A stretch of 14,547 bases of DNA from Rhodospirillales bacterium (GCA_026193355.1 JAPHTL010000347.1:1-14547), one strand, 5' to 3'. Shown: positions 7,447-14,178, counted from the stretch's first letter. Translations and numbers: made by a program. Notes: generated by a model not told the origin, from the letters alone.

Positions 7447-7823
7447 CAGCCAAGGCCTTCCACAAAGCTCTTGTACGCATTCGCATCCATCAGGCCATCG
7501 AGTTCGGACGCATCGCCGATGGTCATCTTGAAGAACCAGCCCGCGCCTTCCGGATCGGCGTTGACGGTCGCCGGCTCGTCATCAAGGGCCGGATTGGCCT
7601 CGGTGATCTCTCCACTGATCGGGGCATAGACCTCGCTTGCGGCCTTCACCGATTCGACGACGGCGGCATCCCCACCCTGCGTCACGGCCTTTCCAACCGC
7701 CGGAAGTTCGACGAACACTACGTCGCCAAGCTGTTCGGCGGCGTAAGCCGTGATGCCGACCGTGGCGATATTGCCATCGATGGCGATCCATTCATGTTCT
7801 TCGGTGAATTTAACTGTGCTCAT
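7446..7823 (-). CDS. gcvH: Glycine cleavage system H protein
   Basis: The lipoyl carrier of the glycine cleavage complex, 125 aa. Lipoylation is predicted on Lys60 in the ESVKAASEVYAPISGE segment, and the N-terminus has the family FTEEHEW motif. It shuttles the aminomethyl group from the P protein to the T protein and is reoxidised by the L protein, which is not encoded in this window. ATG at 7823 was chosen because GAGG lies 9 nt upstream and the family begins just before FTEEHEW. An in-frame TTG at 7838 overlaps the gcvT stop but would add only five unconserved residues. The gap to gcvT is 11 nt, so cotranscription is certain in practice. Confidence 0.97.
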   Translation of the reverse strand: MSTVKFTEEHEWIAIDGNIATVGITAYAAEQLGDVVFVELPAVGKAVTQGGDAAVVESVKAASEVYAPISGEITEANPALDDEPATVNADPEGAGWFFKMTIGDASELDGLMDANAYKSFVEGLG

Positions 7824-7834
7824 GCTTTCTGTCC

Positions 7835-8944
7835 TCAACCCCTGTAATAACGTTGTTCAACGAACGGCATTCTGACCACGGCCCCGGGCAGGGCCTTGCC
7901 CCTGACCACAAGATTTACTCTTGTTCCCGGTAATGACGATCCGACAGCCACATAACCCATGGCGATCGGCCGTTCGATGGTCGGCCCGAAACCGCCACTG
8001 GTTACCTCGCCGATGACACTGCCATCTGCGTCCGTGATCTCGGTATGGGCCCGTGCGGGCGCACGGCCTTCTGGAAGAATACCAACCCGCTTGCGCGATA
8101 CCCCGCCCCTGATCTGTCCGATGATGACATCGGCCCCGGGGAAACCGCCTTCCTCGCGCCGGCGCTTGCCGATGGCCCATGTCAAACCGGCTTCCACCGG
8201 CGTGGTCTGTGTATCGATGTCGCTTCCATAAAGGCAAAGGCCTGCTTCAAGGCGCAGGGAGTCGCGCGCGCCCAGACCGACCGGCGCAACCTCGACCTCG
8301 GCCAGAAGCAGTCGTGCAATTTTCTCGGCTTCCGCCGCTGGAATGGAAATTTCGTAGCCGTCCTCGCCGGTATAGCCCGAGCGGGTAACCAGACAGGAAA
8401 TGCCGCCGATGTCCATTTCGGCGGCGCTCATGAACGGCATCGTCGCTGCCGCAAAAGCAAAGCGCGCCAGCACGGTGGCAGCCGCTGGTCCTTGCAGGGC
8501 CAAAAGGGCGCGGTCGGTCAGGATCTCCAGTCTAGCGCGATCGCCCAACCCCGATTCGATATGGGCGAAATCGGCCTCCTTGCAGGCTGCATTGACCACC
8601 AGAAACAGATGATCGCCCATGTTCGTCGCCATCAGGTCGTCGAGAATGCCGCCCGCTTCGTTCGTGAACATGGTGTAGCGCATCCGCCCAGCGCCTAGCC
8701 CCGCAATATCGCCTGGCACCAGTGTTTCGAATGCGGTGGCGGGGTCCGCACCAGTCAGCCGCGCCTGCCCCATGTGCGAAACATCGAAAAGCCCCGCCTG
8801 CGTACGTGTCTGGGCATGTTCCTTGAGGATGCCCGCCGGATACTGCACGGGCATGGCGTACCCCGCGAAGGGAACCATCTTGCCCCCCAGTTCGCGGTGC
8901 AGGCTGTCCAGAGGTGTTGTCTTGAGATTTTCGTTATCGGTCAC
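7835..8944 (-). CDS. gcvT: Aminomethyltransferase (glycine cleavage T protein)
   Basis: A 369-residue T protein that transfers the methylene group from the H-protein lipoyl arm to tetrahydrofolate and releases ammonia. The N-terminus LDSLHRELGGKMVPFAGYAM is canonical. MRYTMFTNEAGGILDDL (88-104) holds the catalytic aspartate, probably Asp102, and RSGYTGEDGYEI is the conserved central block. The start is a GTG at 8944, supported by GAGGA (8951-8955) 6 nt upstream; there is no better ATG. It is the first gene of the gcvT-gcvH-gcvPA-gcvPB operon and directly follows the riboswitch leader, so the regulated ribosome binding site is this one. Confidence 0.97.
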   Translation of the reverse strand: MTDNENLKTTPLDSLHRELGGKMVPFAGYAMPVQYPAGILKEHAQTRTQAGLFDVSHMGQARLTGADPATAFETLVPGDIAGLGAGRMRYTMFTNEAGGILDDLMATNMGDHLFLVVNAACKEADFAHIESGLGDRARLEILTDRALLALQGPAAATVLARFAFAAATMPFMSAAEMDIGGISCLVTRSGYTGEDGYEISIPAAEAEKIARLLLAEVEVAPVGLGARDSLRLEAGLCLYGSDIDTQTTPVEAGLTWAIGKRRREEGGFPGADVIIGQIRGGVSRKRVGILPEGRAPARAHTEITDADGSVIGEVTSGGFGPTIERPIAMGYVAVGSSLPGTRVNLVVRGKALPGAVVRMPFVEQRYYRG

Positions 8945-9033
8945 CTGGGTTCCTCACAGAGTCAGGAGCGACGATCCTCATCTTGACCGCCATCGCTCTC
9001 CCACCAACCGGCGTTTACCGGATGGCTGCCCCC
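8945..9033 (-). promoter_or_regulatory. Riboswitch expression platform and gcvT ribosome binding site
   Basis: About 90 nt between aptamer 2 and the gcvT GTG. It holds a stable hairpin at 9004-9025, with 8-nt arms carrying one T-T mismatch and loop TAAACG. No T-run follows, so it is not an intrinsic terminator. The Shine-Dalgarno GAGGA is at 8951-8955. Just upstream, CTCTGT (8956-8961) is complementary to ACAGAG (9034-9039), the 3' strand of the aptamer 2 closing stem. TCCT (8964-8967) can also pair with AGGA of the ribosome binding site. Control of translation initiation is therefore the likely output (inference). Confidence 0.6.
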
Positions 9034-9244
9034 CTCTGTCTTGGAACCTGAAAGATTCCCCGCCCCGGCGAATCACCCCGCCATACGAGTTACATCTTCG
9101 GTGAGACGGGTTCATGCATCCGTCTGCTTTCCAGAGTTACATCCCTCTGCGGTCCTGTGGCCTGAGAGTTTCCGGGGGACCCGTTGCTCCTTCGGCGCCC
9201 CGCCCGTTTCCCAGGAAATGCTGGACGGGGGCTCTCCCGCAGAG
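9034..9244 (-). promoter_or_regulatory. Tandem glycine riboswitch
   Basis: Two consecutive glycine aptamers read on the minus strand. Aptamer 1 (9244 to 9145) has closing stem CTCTGCGG/CCGCAGAG, GAGAG opposite CTCTCAGG, and the core GCCGAAGGAGCAA (from 9196). Aptamer 2 (9136 to 9034) has closing stem CTCTG/CAGAG, GGAAAG opposite CTTTCAGG, and the core CACCGAAGATGTAA (from 9103). An 8-nt linker separates them. Inner arms are also plausible: a CCAG/CTGG hairpin in aptamer 1 and AGACGG/CCGTCT in aptamer 2. This is the RF00504 architecture, found upstream of gcv operons, where glycine binding usually switches expression on. It lies 90 nt before gcvT. The identification rests on conserved core bases plus stems, and I regard it as firm. 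Confidence 0.95.
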
Positions 9245-9264
9245 ATCGTCTGTATGTGCCGTCT

Positions 9265-9292
9265 ACTTTACCCGCTGCCCCCGGCAGGTCAA
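9265..9292 (-). promoter_or_regulatory. sigma70-type promoter of the gcv operon
   Basis: On the minus strand, TTGACC (9292-9287) and TAAAGT (9270-9265) are separated by 16 nt. Transcription would start near 9258, about 14 nt before aptamer 1, an ideal position for a riboswitch leader. The spacer contains the perfect inverted repeat CTGCC-GGG-GGCAG. The promoter begins about 30 nt after the lipoprotein stop codon, so the gcv operon need not depend on read-through. Confidence 0.7.
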
Positions 9293-9322
9293 CCACAGAA
9301 GGTGGTCGCAGCCGTGGCTTTT

Positions 9323-9919
9323 CTACCTGTTCCGGGTGTTGCGATTGTACTCGATTTCCTCGCGGGTCAGTTGAAACCCGGCAAATATCTCATAGCTCTT
9401 GGCGCCAAGGTCTTTGCTGATGGGAAAAACGAGATCAATCGGCAGGTCGATGATCGTCGCCCGTGTGCGATTGTCTGGGAAAGGCACCGAAACAGAAAAT
9501 TCCTTCTTGTTCAGAACCCTCTGGTCGGGCGTCACCACACTGATGAAATAGGGAAAGACGGCGGGGTCCCCCCGATTCGCGGGGCCGCGCAAGGCCTCTA
9601 TCTCGACCGCGATCTTTACCGAAAGGGTTCCTTCCTTCGTCTTCCTGTCGACATCGTAGGCGCATTCGCCCTTCAGGTCCCTGATGACGCCCTCGTAGGT
9701 GACGTCCGCAAGATCACGGCCGGGGCCGGGCGTGAATCTGGTGACCGTCGCAGCATCGGCAAGGACTGCCACACGCGGGCATCCCTTCGGCCCGTCATCC
9801 TTGGCGAAAAGGTCCTCATAGGTGGAGCAACCCGAAAGAGTGAGGCCAAGAACAAGCGTTGAAAGGATGCCAATGGACAAACGGCCTCGCGTGGCCCTGC
9901 CCCCCCGACGATAAGACAT
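9323..9919 (-). CDS. Putative lipoprotein of unknown function
   Basis: A 198-residue protein with an Arg-rich N-terminus, a hydrophobic stretch (15-29) and the lipobox LSGC, making Cys31 the predicted lipidated residue after signal peptidase II cleavage. The mature part starts STYEDLFAKDD and contains GCPRVAVLADA (46-56) and later alternating hydrophobic segments that suggest a beta-sandwich. Two further cysteines, 47 and 86, could form a periplasmic disulfide. Similar lipoproteins are common in Rhodospirillales-type genomes but I know no function for them. The ATG at 9919 has GGGGGA about 5 nt upstream. The gene lies 51 nt downstream of the CDGSH gene on the same strand and may be cotranscribed with it; the riboswitch promoter follows its stop. 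Confidence 0.8.
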   Translation of the reverse strand: MSYRRGGRATRGRLSIGILSTLVLGLTLSGCSTYEDLFAKDDGPKGCPRVAVLADAATVTRFTPGPGRDLADVTYEGVIRDLKGECAYDVDRKTKEGTLSVKIAVEIEALRGPANRGDPAVFPYFISVVTPDQRVLNKKEFSVSVPFPDNRTRATIIDLPIDLVFPISKDLGAKSYEIFAGFQLTREEIEYNRNTRNR

Positions 9920-9943
9920 TCGATTCCCCCGAATAACTGCGGC

Positions 9944-9958
9944 GGCGGAACTGCCGCC
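9944..9958. repeat. Small GC-rich hairpin between CDGSH and lipoprotein genes
   Basis: GGCGG-AACTG-CCGCC, a perfect 5-bp stem with a 5-nt loop, in the 51-nt gap. No T-run follows on either strand, so it is not a standard terminator; it may merely stabilise or partly attenuate the transcript. Confidence 0.3.
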
Positions 9959-9970
9959 CGACGAGGTCCT

Positions 9971-10210
9971 TTATAGGCTCTTATGCGCCCCGTCGCAAAA
10001 GGGCTCGTTCGCTGTGTGCTTGCACCCGCAGAGATAAACGGTTCCCGTTTTCCCGGCGGTGAATTTCACTGGCCTGATTCCGGTGTCCTTGTGGGACCCG
10101 TCGCAGTAGGGCGCTTTCTTCGAGCGACCGCAGGCGCACCAGTAATAGTCTTTTCCTTCTTCAACTTCGACGGCGTGGGGCGCTTTCTGAGCGATCAGTC
10201 GTTCGGTCAT
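9971..10210 (-). CDS. Dual CDGSH-type iron-sulfur protein
   Basis: A 79-residue protein with two complete CDGSH (mitoNEET-type) motifs, each providing three Cys and one His for a [2Fe-2S] cluster. The first set is Cys25, Cys27, Cys36, His40 (CACGRSKKAPYCDGSH); the second is Cys61, Cys63, Cys72, His76 (CGCKHTANEPFCDGAH). This matches the tandem-motif bacterial class, which is soluble and lacks the membrane anchor of eukaryotic mitoNEET. Such proteins are thought to act in electron transfer or cluster handling; no partner can be named. The start is ATG at 10210, and the stop is TAA. It lies 86 nt downstream of the peptidoglycan-binding repeat protein gene. Confidence 0.93.
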   Translation of the reverse strand: MTERLIAQKAPHAVEVEEGKDYYWCACGRSKKAPYCDGSHKDTGIRPVKFTAGKTGTVYLCGCKHTANEPFCDGAHKSL

Positions 10211-10296
10211 GCGATTCTCGCTTTCTTTCGTTGGAGCATGGGACTAGGCGTATCGATTAACGTCGATGTCCTGATTCAACTGGGAATCGGATACCC

Positions 10297-11979
10297 TCAG
10301 TTCAAGTCGGAAAGCACAACGGCAAGTCGGGCAAGGGCGCGACCACGGCCCCAGGGGGACTGGATTTTTCCGGCCTCGGCAAGACCGCGATCAAGCAGAC
10401 GCCAGGCAGCTTGCAGATCACCCGCCATTTTCTGGCGCAGGGCCAGATCGGCGAAAAGCCAGCTTCGATTCATTCTCCCAATGATTTCGCCAGTCGCCTG
10501 AATGGCGCTTTTCTCAACCCGCGCCGCACCCGACGCATCCCCTTCGCGCGCCATTCCCAGCGAAACACGCCACAGAATCTCCGCCTTCAGGCGGTCATCC
10601 CCGATATCACGGGCAATGGTCGCCGCACGATCAAACGCGCTCATTTCGATCAATGCTTCGGCAACCCGCCCAACCGCATAGGACTTCGCGTATGGAAGCC
10701 GGATTGCGCTGCTCGCCAAAAGGGCGCGGCGGATCGTTTCTTCCGCACCTTCCTGTGCGCCCTGCTTCGATTGTTCAGTGGCGATCCCCGCCAGAACCAC
10801 GGCGCGATAACGCAAGCCCTCGATCGAATGTGCGGTTTCCAGCGCCGCTTCCGGATCGCCCTTTCCGGCCTGCGCCGCAGCGGCCGCCACAAGAATGGGC
10901 GTCCGTTCCGCCGATGCGCGAACATCTTGCAAAACGTCCATCGCCTCCCTGGTGTGGCCAACCGCGGCAAAGGCGGACGCGACATGGCGAAGGGCGGCGG
11001 CGCGATGCCCGTTAAGGCCGGGCGCGCGAGCAAGGTCGTAGGCCGCTTGCAAGGTTTGCCCGGCGCGGCCCACCTGCCCAGCCTGGTGCAGGATCACCGA
11101 CGCCCGGCAGGAAGCCGCGACACGCTCAAGAATGTCTGAAAGGCTCTCGATATCGGGGATGGTCTGTTCCAGTGTTTCAAGCGCGCCGTCCGCAACACCC
11201 GCAGCAACCTGACGGGCGGCAGTCTCAAGCAACGCATCAACCCTCTTTTCGACATCGGGGATTATTGCCGCCGCCGCGCGCGCTTCGTCGAAACGCCCGG
11301 CCGCCGCCTGGGCCTTGGCGATGGAGCCGAGCGCCACAAGAACAAGGCGGACATCCCTTATTTTTTTCACTGTCGCAAGGGCATCGCCGACAAGGCCAAC
11401 CTTCGCCTGCGCTGTCAGGATCTCTCCCAGCGCCCAGTCACGTCGTTCGACCTTGGGTTCAAGCGCCGCATCCCTTACCGCATGGGCAAGCAGGCATTGC
11501 GCGGTCGGCGCATCAAGGCAGTTTCCGGGATCGTTTGGACCGGCATGCTTTTCCACCTTGTCGTCATCAAGAAGATGGCGTGTTTCCGGCTGCGAAAGCA
11601 GGGCCTGCCGCGCGGCGGCGGTCTCCCTTTGGCGGGCCTCTTCCAGATTCAGCAAAAGCCTTTCGACCTTGCCCCTTGTTTCCAGACGGGCCAGAAGTTC
11701 ATCGCTGACCCTGCCGTCAACGGGCAGGCGTTCACGTTTCTGAAAGGCCCGAATGGCTTTTTCGGTCGTGCTGTCGAAACGACCGTTGATCGCCCCACGA
11801 TAAAACCCTTCTTCGGCAAGCGCCTTCTGGATGCGGAGGACCTGATCACTTCCCGGCAGGACCATGATCCCCGCCGAGGGTTCGCGCGGTGCCGGCGGGC
11901 GCTCGGCCATCGCAATGCCGGCGAAGGCGGTCACGGCCATCGTCAGAATCAACAAAAACCGGACAAATATCCGAGACAT
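10297..11979 (-). CDS. Exported peptidoglycan-binding domain / helical-repeat protein
   Basis: A 560-residue protein with a Sec signal peptide: MSRIFVR, hydrophobic core 8-24, probable cleavage after AMA at residue 25. A PG_binding_1 domain follows at about 45-99 (QVLRIQKALAEEGFYRGAIN, then FDSTTEKAIRAFQ and LPVDGRVSDELLARL). A Glu/Arg-rich linker (100-150) comes next. From about 180 to the C-terminus there are roughly eight to ten TPR-like helical repeats of 31-34 residues, with pattern R..AL..IA.A.A..G....A...I.D. Cys154 and Cys162 are close enough for a periplasmic disulfide. ATG at 11979 was chosen because it begins the signal peptide; an upstream in-frame start at 12015 would add 12 residues that spoil it. 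It is divergent from ispH. A periplasmic scaffold at the cell wall is inferred; I know no function for this architecture. Confidence 0.82.
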   Translation of the reverse strand: MSRIFVRFLLILTMAVTAFAGIAMAERPPAPREPSAGIMVLPGSDQVLRIQKALAEEGFYRGAINGRFDSTTEKAIRAFQKRERLPVDGRVSDELLARLETRGKVERLLLNLEEARQRETAAARQALLSQPETRHLLDDDKVEKHAGPNDPGNCLDAPTAQCLLAHAVRDAALEPKVERRDWALGEILTAQAKVGLVGDALATVKKIRDVRLVLVALGSIAKAQAAAGRFDEARAAAAIIPDVEKRVDALLETAARQVAAGVADGALETLEQTIPDIESLSDILERVAASCRASVILHQAGQVGRAGQTLQAAYDLARAPGLNGHRAAALRHVASAFAAVGHTREAMDVLQDVRASAERTPILVAAAAAQAGKGDPEAALETAHSIEGLRYRAVVLAGIATEQSKQGAQEGAEETIRRALLASSAIRLPYAKSYAVGRVAEALIEMSAFDRAATIARDIGDDRLKAEILWRVSLGMAREGDASGAARVEKSAIQATGEIIGRMNRSWLFADLALRQKMAGDLQAAWRLLDRGLAEAGKIQSPWGRGRALARLAVVLSDLN

Positions 11980-12059
11980 GGTGTCTTTCTTTTTTAATGC
12001 GCAGCACTGGCGCACGGTTATTTTCGCCGCCAGAATAACACGTGATTGTTAACGTTGCC

Positions 12060-12089
12060 TTGCATCATTGCTCCCGGACGCCTTAATTA
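12060..12089 (+). promoter_or_regulatory. Candidate ispH promoter, possibly giving a leaderless mRNA
   Basis: TTGCAT (12060-12065) and TAATTA (12084-12089) are separated by 18 nt. The expected transcription start is at or within a few bases of the ispH ATG (12097). The -35 matches consensus at 4 of 6 positions and the -10 is AT-rich in a GC-rich context. The promoter lies in the 117-nt divergent gap with the repeat-protein gene. Confidence 0.4.
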
Positions 12090-12096
12090 TCCAGTC

Positions 12097-13107
12097 ATGT
12101 CCGCTTCACCAAACACATCATCCGGCAATGGGGCGCAAATCCGCCCCCTGACCGTCGTTCTCGCCGCGCCACGCGGTTTCTGCGCGGGCGTCGATCGCGC
12201 CATACAGATCGTCGAACGGGCTTTGGAAAAGTTCGGCGCGCCGGTCTACGTCCGTCACGAAATCGTACACAACCGCTATGTCGTGGATGGGTTGAAGGCA
12301 AAGGGTGCGGTCTTCGTCGAGGAACTCGATGAAGTTCCCGATGGCTTTTCCGTTATTTTCTCGGCCCACGGCGTACCCCGGTCGGTTCCTGAGGAAGCAA
12401 ACCGCCGGGGCTTGCATCATATCGACGCCACCTGCCCGCTGGTGACCAAGGTTCACCGCGAGGCCGAAGCCCATCACCGCAAGGGACAACAGGTTCTGCT
12501 GATTGGCCACGCGGGCCACCCCGAGGTCGTCGGCACCATGGGTCAGCTCCCCCCCGGCGCGGTCACGCTGGTCGAAAACCGGGAACAGGCCGAAACCGTG
12601 GAAGTAGCGGACGCGAATATGGTCGCCTACACCACGCAAACAACGCTGTCGGTGGACGACGCGGCGGAAATTCTCGATGTTCTGAAAGGCCGTTTCCCGA
12701 ACCTTCATGCGCCGAAAAGCGAAGACATCTGCTATGCCACGACCAACCGTCAGGCCGCCGTGCGCACACTGGCGGAACAATGCGACATGGTCATCGTCAT
12801 CGGCGCGCCGAACTCATCGAACTCCCGCCGTCTGGTCGAGGTCGCCGCCAGGGCCGGATGCCCTCGCGCGGTGCTTGTCCAGCGCGCATCCGATATTGAC
12901 TGGTCTGAATTCCGCGATGTGAAAACCCTTGGCGTCACCGCAGGGGCATCGGCGCCCGAGGTTCTGGTCGAAGAGGTTATTGAGGCCTGCCAGGCGCACT
13001 TCGCCGTCACCGTCGAGGTTGTGCGGACAACCGAGGAAACCATGACATTCCGACTGCCCGCAGAACTGCGCACGAATAACCCGGCACCTGAGGGGGTAAG
13101 CGGTTGA
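12097..13107 (+). CDS. ispH: 4-hydroxy-3-methylbut-2-enyl diphosphate reductase
   Basis: The last enzyme of the MEP isoprenoid pathway, which reduces HMBPP to IPP and DMAPP with an oxygen-sensitive [4Fe-4S] cluster in the cytoplasm. At 336 aa it is of normal length. The three cluster cysteines are Cys29 (PRGFCAGVDRA), Cys113 (IDATCPLVTKVH) and Cys212 (EDICYATTNRQ). The catalytic Glu is Glu143 in GHAGHPEVVG, and the conserved SAHGVP and GAPNSSNS motifs are present. ATG at 12097 was chosen; it has no Shine-Dalgarno and sits just after a possible -10 box. A TTG at 12046 could extend the frame by 17 residues but is not supported. The stop overlaps the rnhA start as TTGA. Confidence 0.97.
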   Translation: MSASPNTSSGNGAQIRPLTVVLAAPRGFCAGVDRAIQIVERALEKFGAPVYVRHEIVHNRYVVDGLKAKGAVFVEELDEVPDGFSVIFSAHGVPRSVPEEANRRGLHHIDATCPLVTKVHREAEAHHRKGQQVLLIGHAGHPEVVGTMGQLPPGAVTLVENREQAETVEVADANMVAYTTQTTLSVDDAAEILDVLKGRFPNLHAPKSEDICYATTNRQAAVRTLAEQCDMVIVIGAPNSSNSRRLVEVAARAGCPRAVLVQRASDIDWSEFRDVKTLGVTAGASAPEVLVEEVIEACQAHFAVTVEVVRTTEETMTFRLPAELRTNNPAPEGVSG

Positions 13108-13565
13108 ACGCCACAAACGGAAGCAACGGGGGAGAGGGCATCGTCGAGATTTTCACCGACGGGGCGTGCAGCGGTAATCCCGGCCCCGGCGGCTGGGGCG
13201 CCATACTGCGCTGGCGCGGGACGGAGAAAGAGCTTTCAGGCGGCGAGGCCGAAACCACCAACAACCGCATGGAACTGATGGCCGCCATCAAGGCGCTTGA
13301 AGCCATGAAACGCGGGGTGAGCGTGGCGCTTTATACCGACAGCACCTATGTGCGCGACGGCATCACAAAGTGGATTCACAACTGGAAGAAAAACGGCTGG
13401 AAAACAGCGGGCAAGAAGCCGGTTAAAAACGCCGATCTGTGGCAAAGGCTTGAAGCCGCCCTTGGAGACCACTCGGTGGAATGGCACTGGGTAAAGGGAC
13501 ACGCCGGCCATCCGGAAAACGAGCGCGCCGACGAACTGGCCCGCAACGCCATGCCGAAACCCTGA
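13104..13565 (+). CDS. rnhA: Ribonuclease HI
   Basis: Degrades the RNA strand of RNA-DNA hybrids in the cytoplasm. It is 153 aa, the standard bacterial length. Catalytic residues by family alignment are Asp19 (IFTDGACSGNPGPGGWG), Glu57 (NRMELMAAIKALE), Asp79 (LYTDSTYVRDGI) and Asp143 (NERADELAR), with the assisting His133 (WVKGHAGHPEN). The basic handle region IHNWKKNGWKTAGKKPVKN is also present, as in E. coli RNase HI. The start is TTG at 13104, overlapping the ispH stop by 4 nt (TTGA), with GAGGGGG about 7 nt upstream; no nearer ATG exists. In many alphaproteobacteria thrB separates ispH and rnhA; here it is absent. A strong terminator follows. Confidence 0.96.
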   Translation: MNATNGSNGGEGIVEIFTDGACSGNPGPGGWGAILRWRGTEKELSGGEAETTNNRMELMAAIKALEAMKRGVSVALYTDSTYVRDGITKWIHNWKKNGWKTAGKKPVKNADLWQRLEAALGDHSVEWHWVKGHAGHPENERADELARNAMPKP

Positions 13566-13575
13566 ACCGGAGCAT

Positions 13576-13609
13576 GAAGAAGGCGGGGCCGCGAGGTCCC
13601 GCCTTCTTC
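13576..13609. terminator. Intrinsic terminator between convergent rnhA and peroxiredoxin genes
   Basis: A 15-bp stem (arms starting GAAGAAGGCGGGG and ending CCCGCCTTCTTC, one G-T pair) with a GCGA tetraloop, 10 nt after the rnhA stop. The T-rich stretch CTTCTTCATTTC gives it best polarity on the plus strand; it may also act on the convergent peroxiredoxin transcript. Confidence 0.8.
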
Positions 13610-13626
13610 ATTTCAGGTGAGATACC

Positions 13627-14109
13627 TTAAAGATTGTCGAGCATGTGCTCGGCGCTGGAAACCTGGTAGGCCCCCGGCTCTTCGATATAGAGCTTCTCGA
13701 CCACGCCATTGTTCACCACCATGGAGAACCGCTGGCCGCGCGTCCCCATGCCAAAGCCACCACCGTCGAAATTGAGGCCGAGGGCCTTGACGAAATCGGC
13801 GTTGCCATCGGGCAGCATGGTTACCTTGCCCTCGACGCCCTGATCCTTGCCCCAGGCCTTCATGACGAAGGGATCGTTGACCGAGGTGCAGATGATCTCG
13901 TCGATACCCTTGGCCTTGAGCGCGGCGACATTCTGAACGAAGCTCGGCAGGTGCTTGGCTGAACAGGTCGGCGTATAGGCGCCAGGCACCGAAAACAGCG
14001 CCACTTTCTTGCCCGCGAACAGCGCGCCGGTATCAATTTCGTCGAGGCCGTTTTCGCCAAGGGCCTTCACGGTCACGGCCGGAATTTTATCGCCTTGCTT
14101 GATGGTCAT
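13627..14109 (-). CDS. Peroxiredoxin, Prx5 (type II, glutaredoxin-linked) family
   Basis: A 160-residue thiol peroxidase that reduces hydrogen peroxide and alkyl hydroperoxides. The peroxidatic Cys is Cys49 within P42-x3-T46-x2-C49 (VPGAYTPTCSAKHLP); the active-site Arg is in GTRGQRFSM (Arg124 or Arg127). A second cysteine, Cys74 (EIICTSVNDPF), occupies the position seen in the AhpE/Prx5-like alphaproteobacterial enzymes and may or may not resolve. Recycling by glutaredoxin/glutathione is usual for the family. ATG at 14109 has GGAG about 7 nt upstream and starts at the conserved MTIKQGDKIP; an upstream in-frame ATG at 14181 would add 24 unconserved residues. A candidate promoter lies at 14179-14206, so it may be expressed apart from the upstream dsbD-like gene. 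Cytoplasmic. Confidence 0.94.
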   Translation of the reverse strand: MTIKQGDKIPAVTVKALGENGLDEIDTGALFAGKKVALFSVPGAYTPTCSAKHLPSFVQNVAALKAKGIDEIICTSVNDPFVMKAWGKDQGVEGKVTMLPDGNADFVKALGLNFDGGGFGMGTRGQRFSMVVNNGVVEKLYIEEPGAYQVSSAEHMLDNL

Positions 14110-14178
14110 CGGGTTACTCCCCCATAGATGGAAAAAAGCTGTGCGCCCATCCATGAAGGAAGGGCATCTGTAGAAAAA

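Noticed and set aside
6766..7629. A 287-codon open frame antisense to gcvPA and gcvH
   Set aside because: Same reasoning; it crosses the junction of two tightly coupled real genes.
9041..9862. A 273-codon open frame on the plus strand across the riboswitch and lipoprotein gene
   Set aside because: It reads through a structured RNA element and antisense to a lipobox protein; no domain is visible.
13118..13143. Possible frame disturbance or pseudogene at the short Gly/Asn-rich start of rnhA
   Set aside because: The frame is intact and all catalytic residues are in place; only the N-terminal extension is unconserved.
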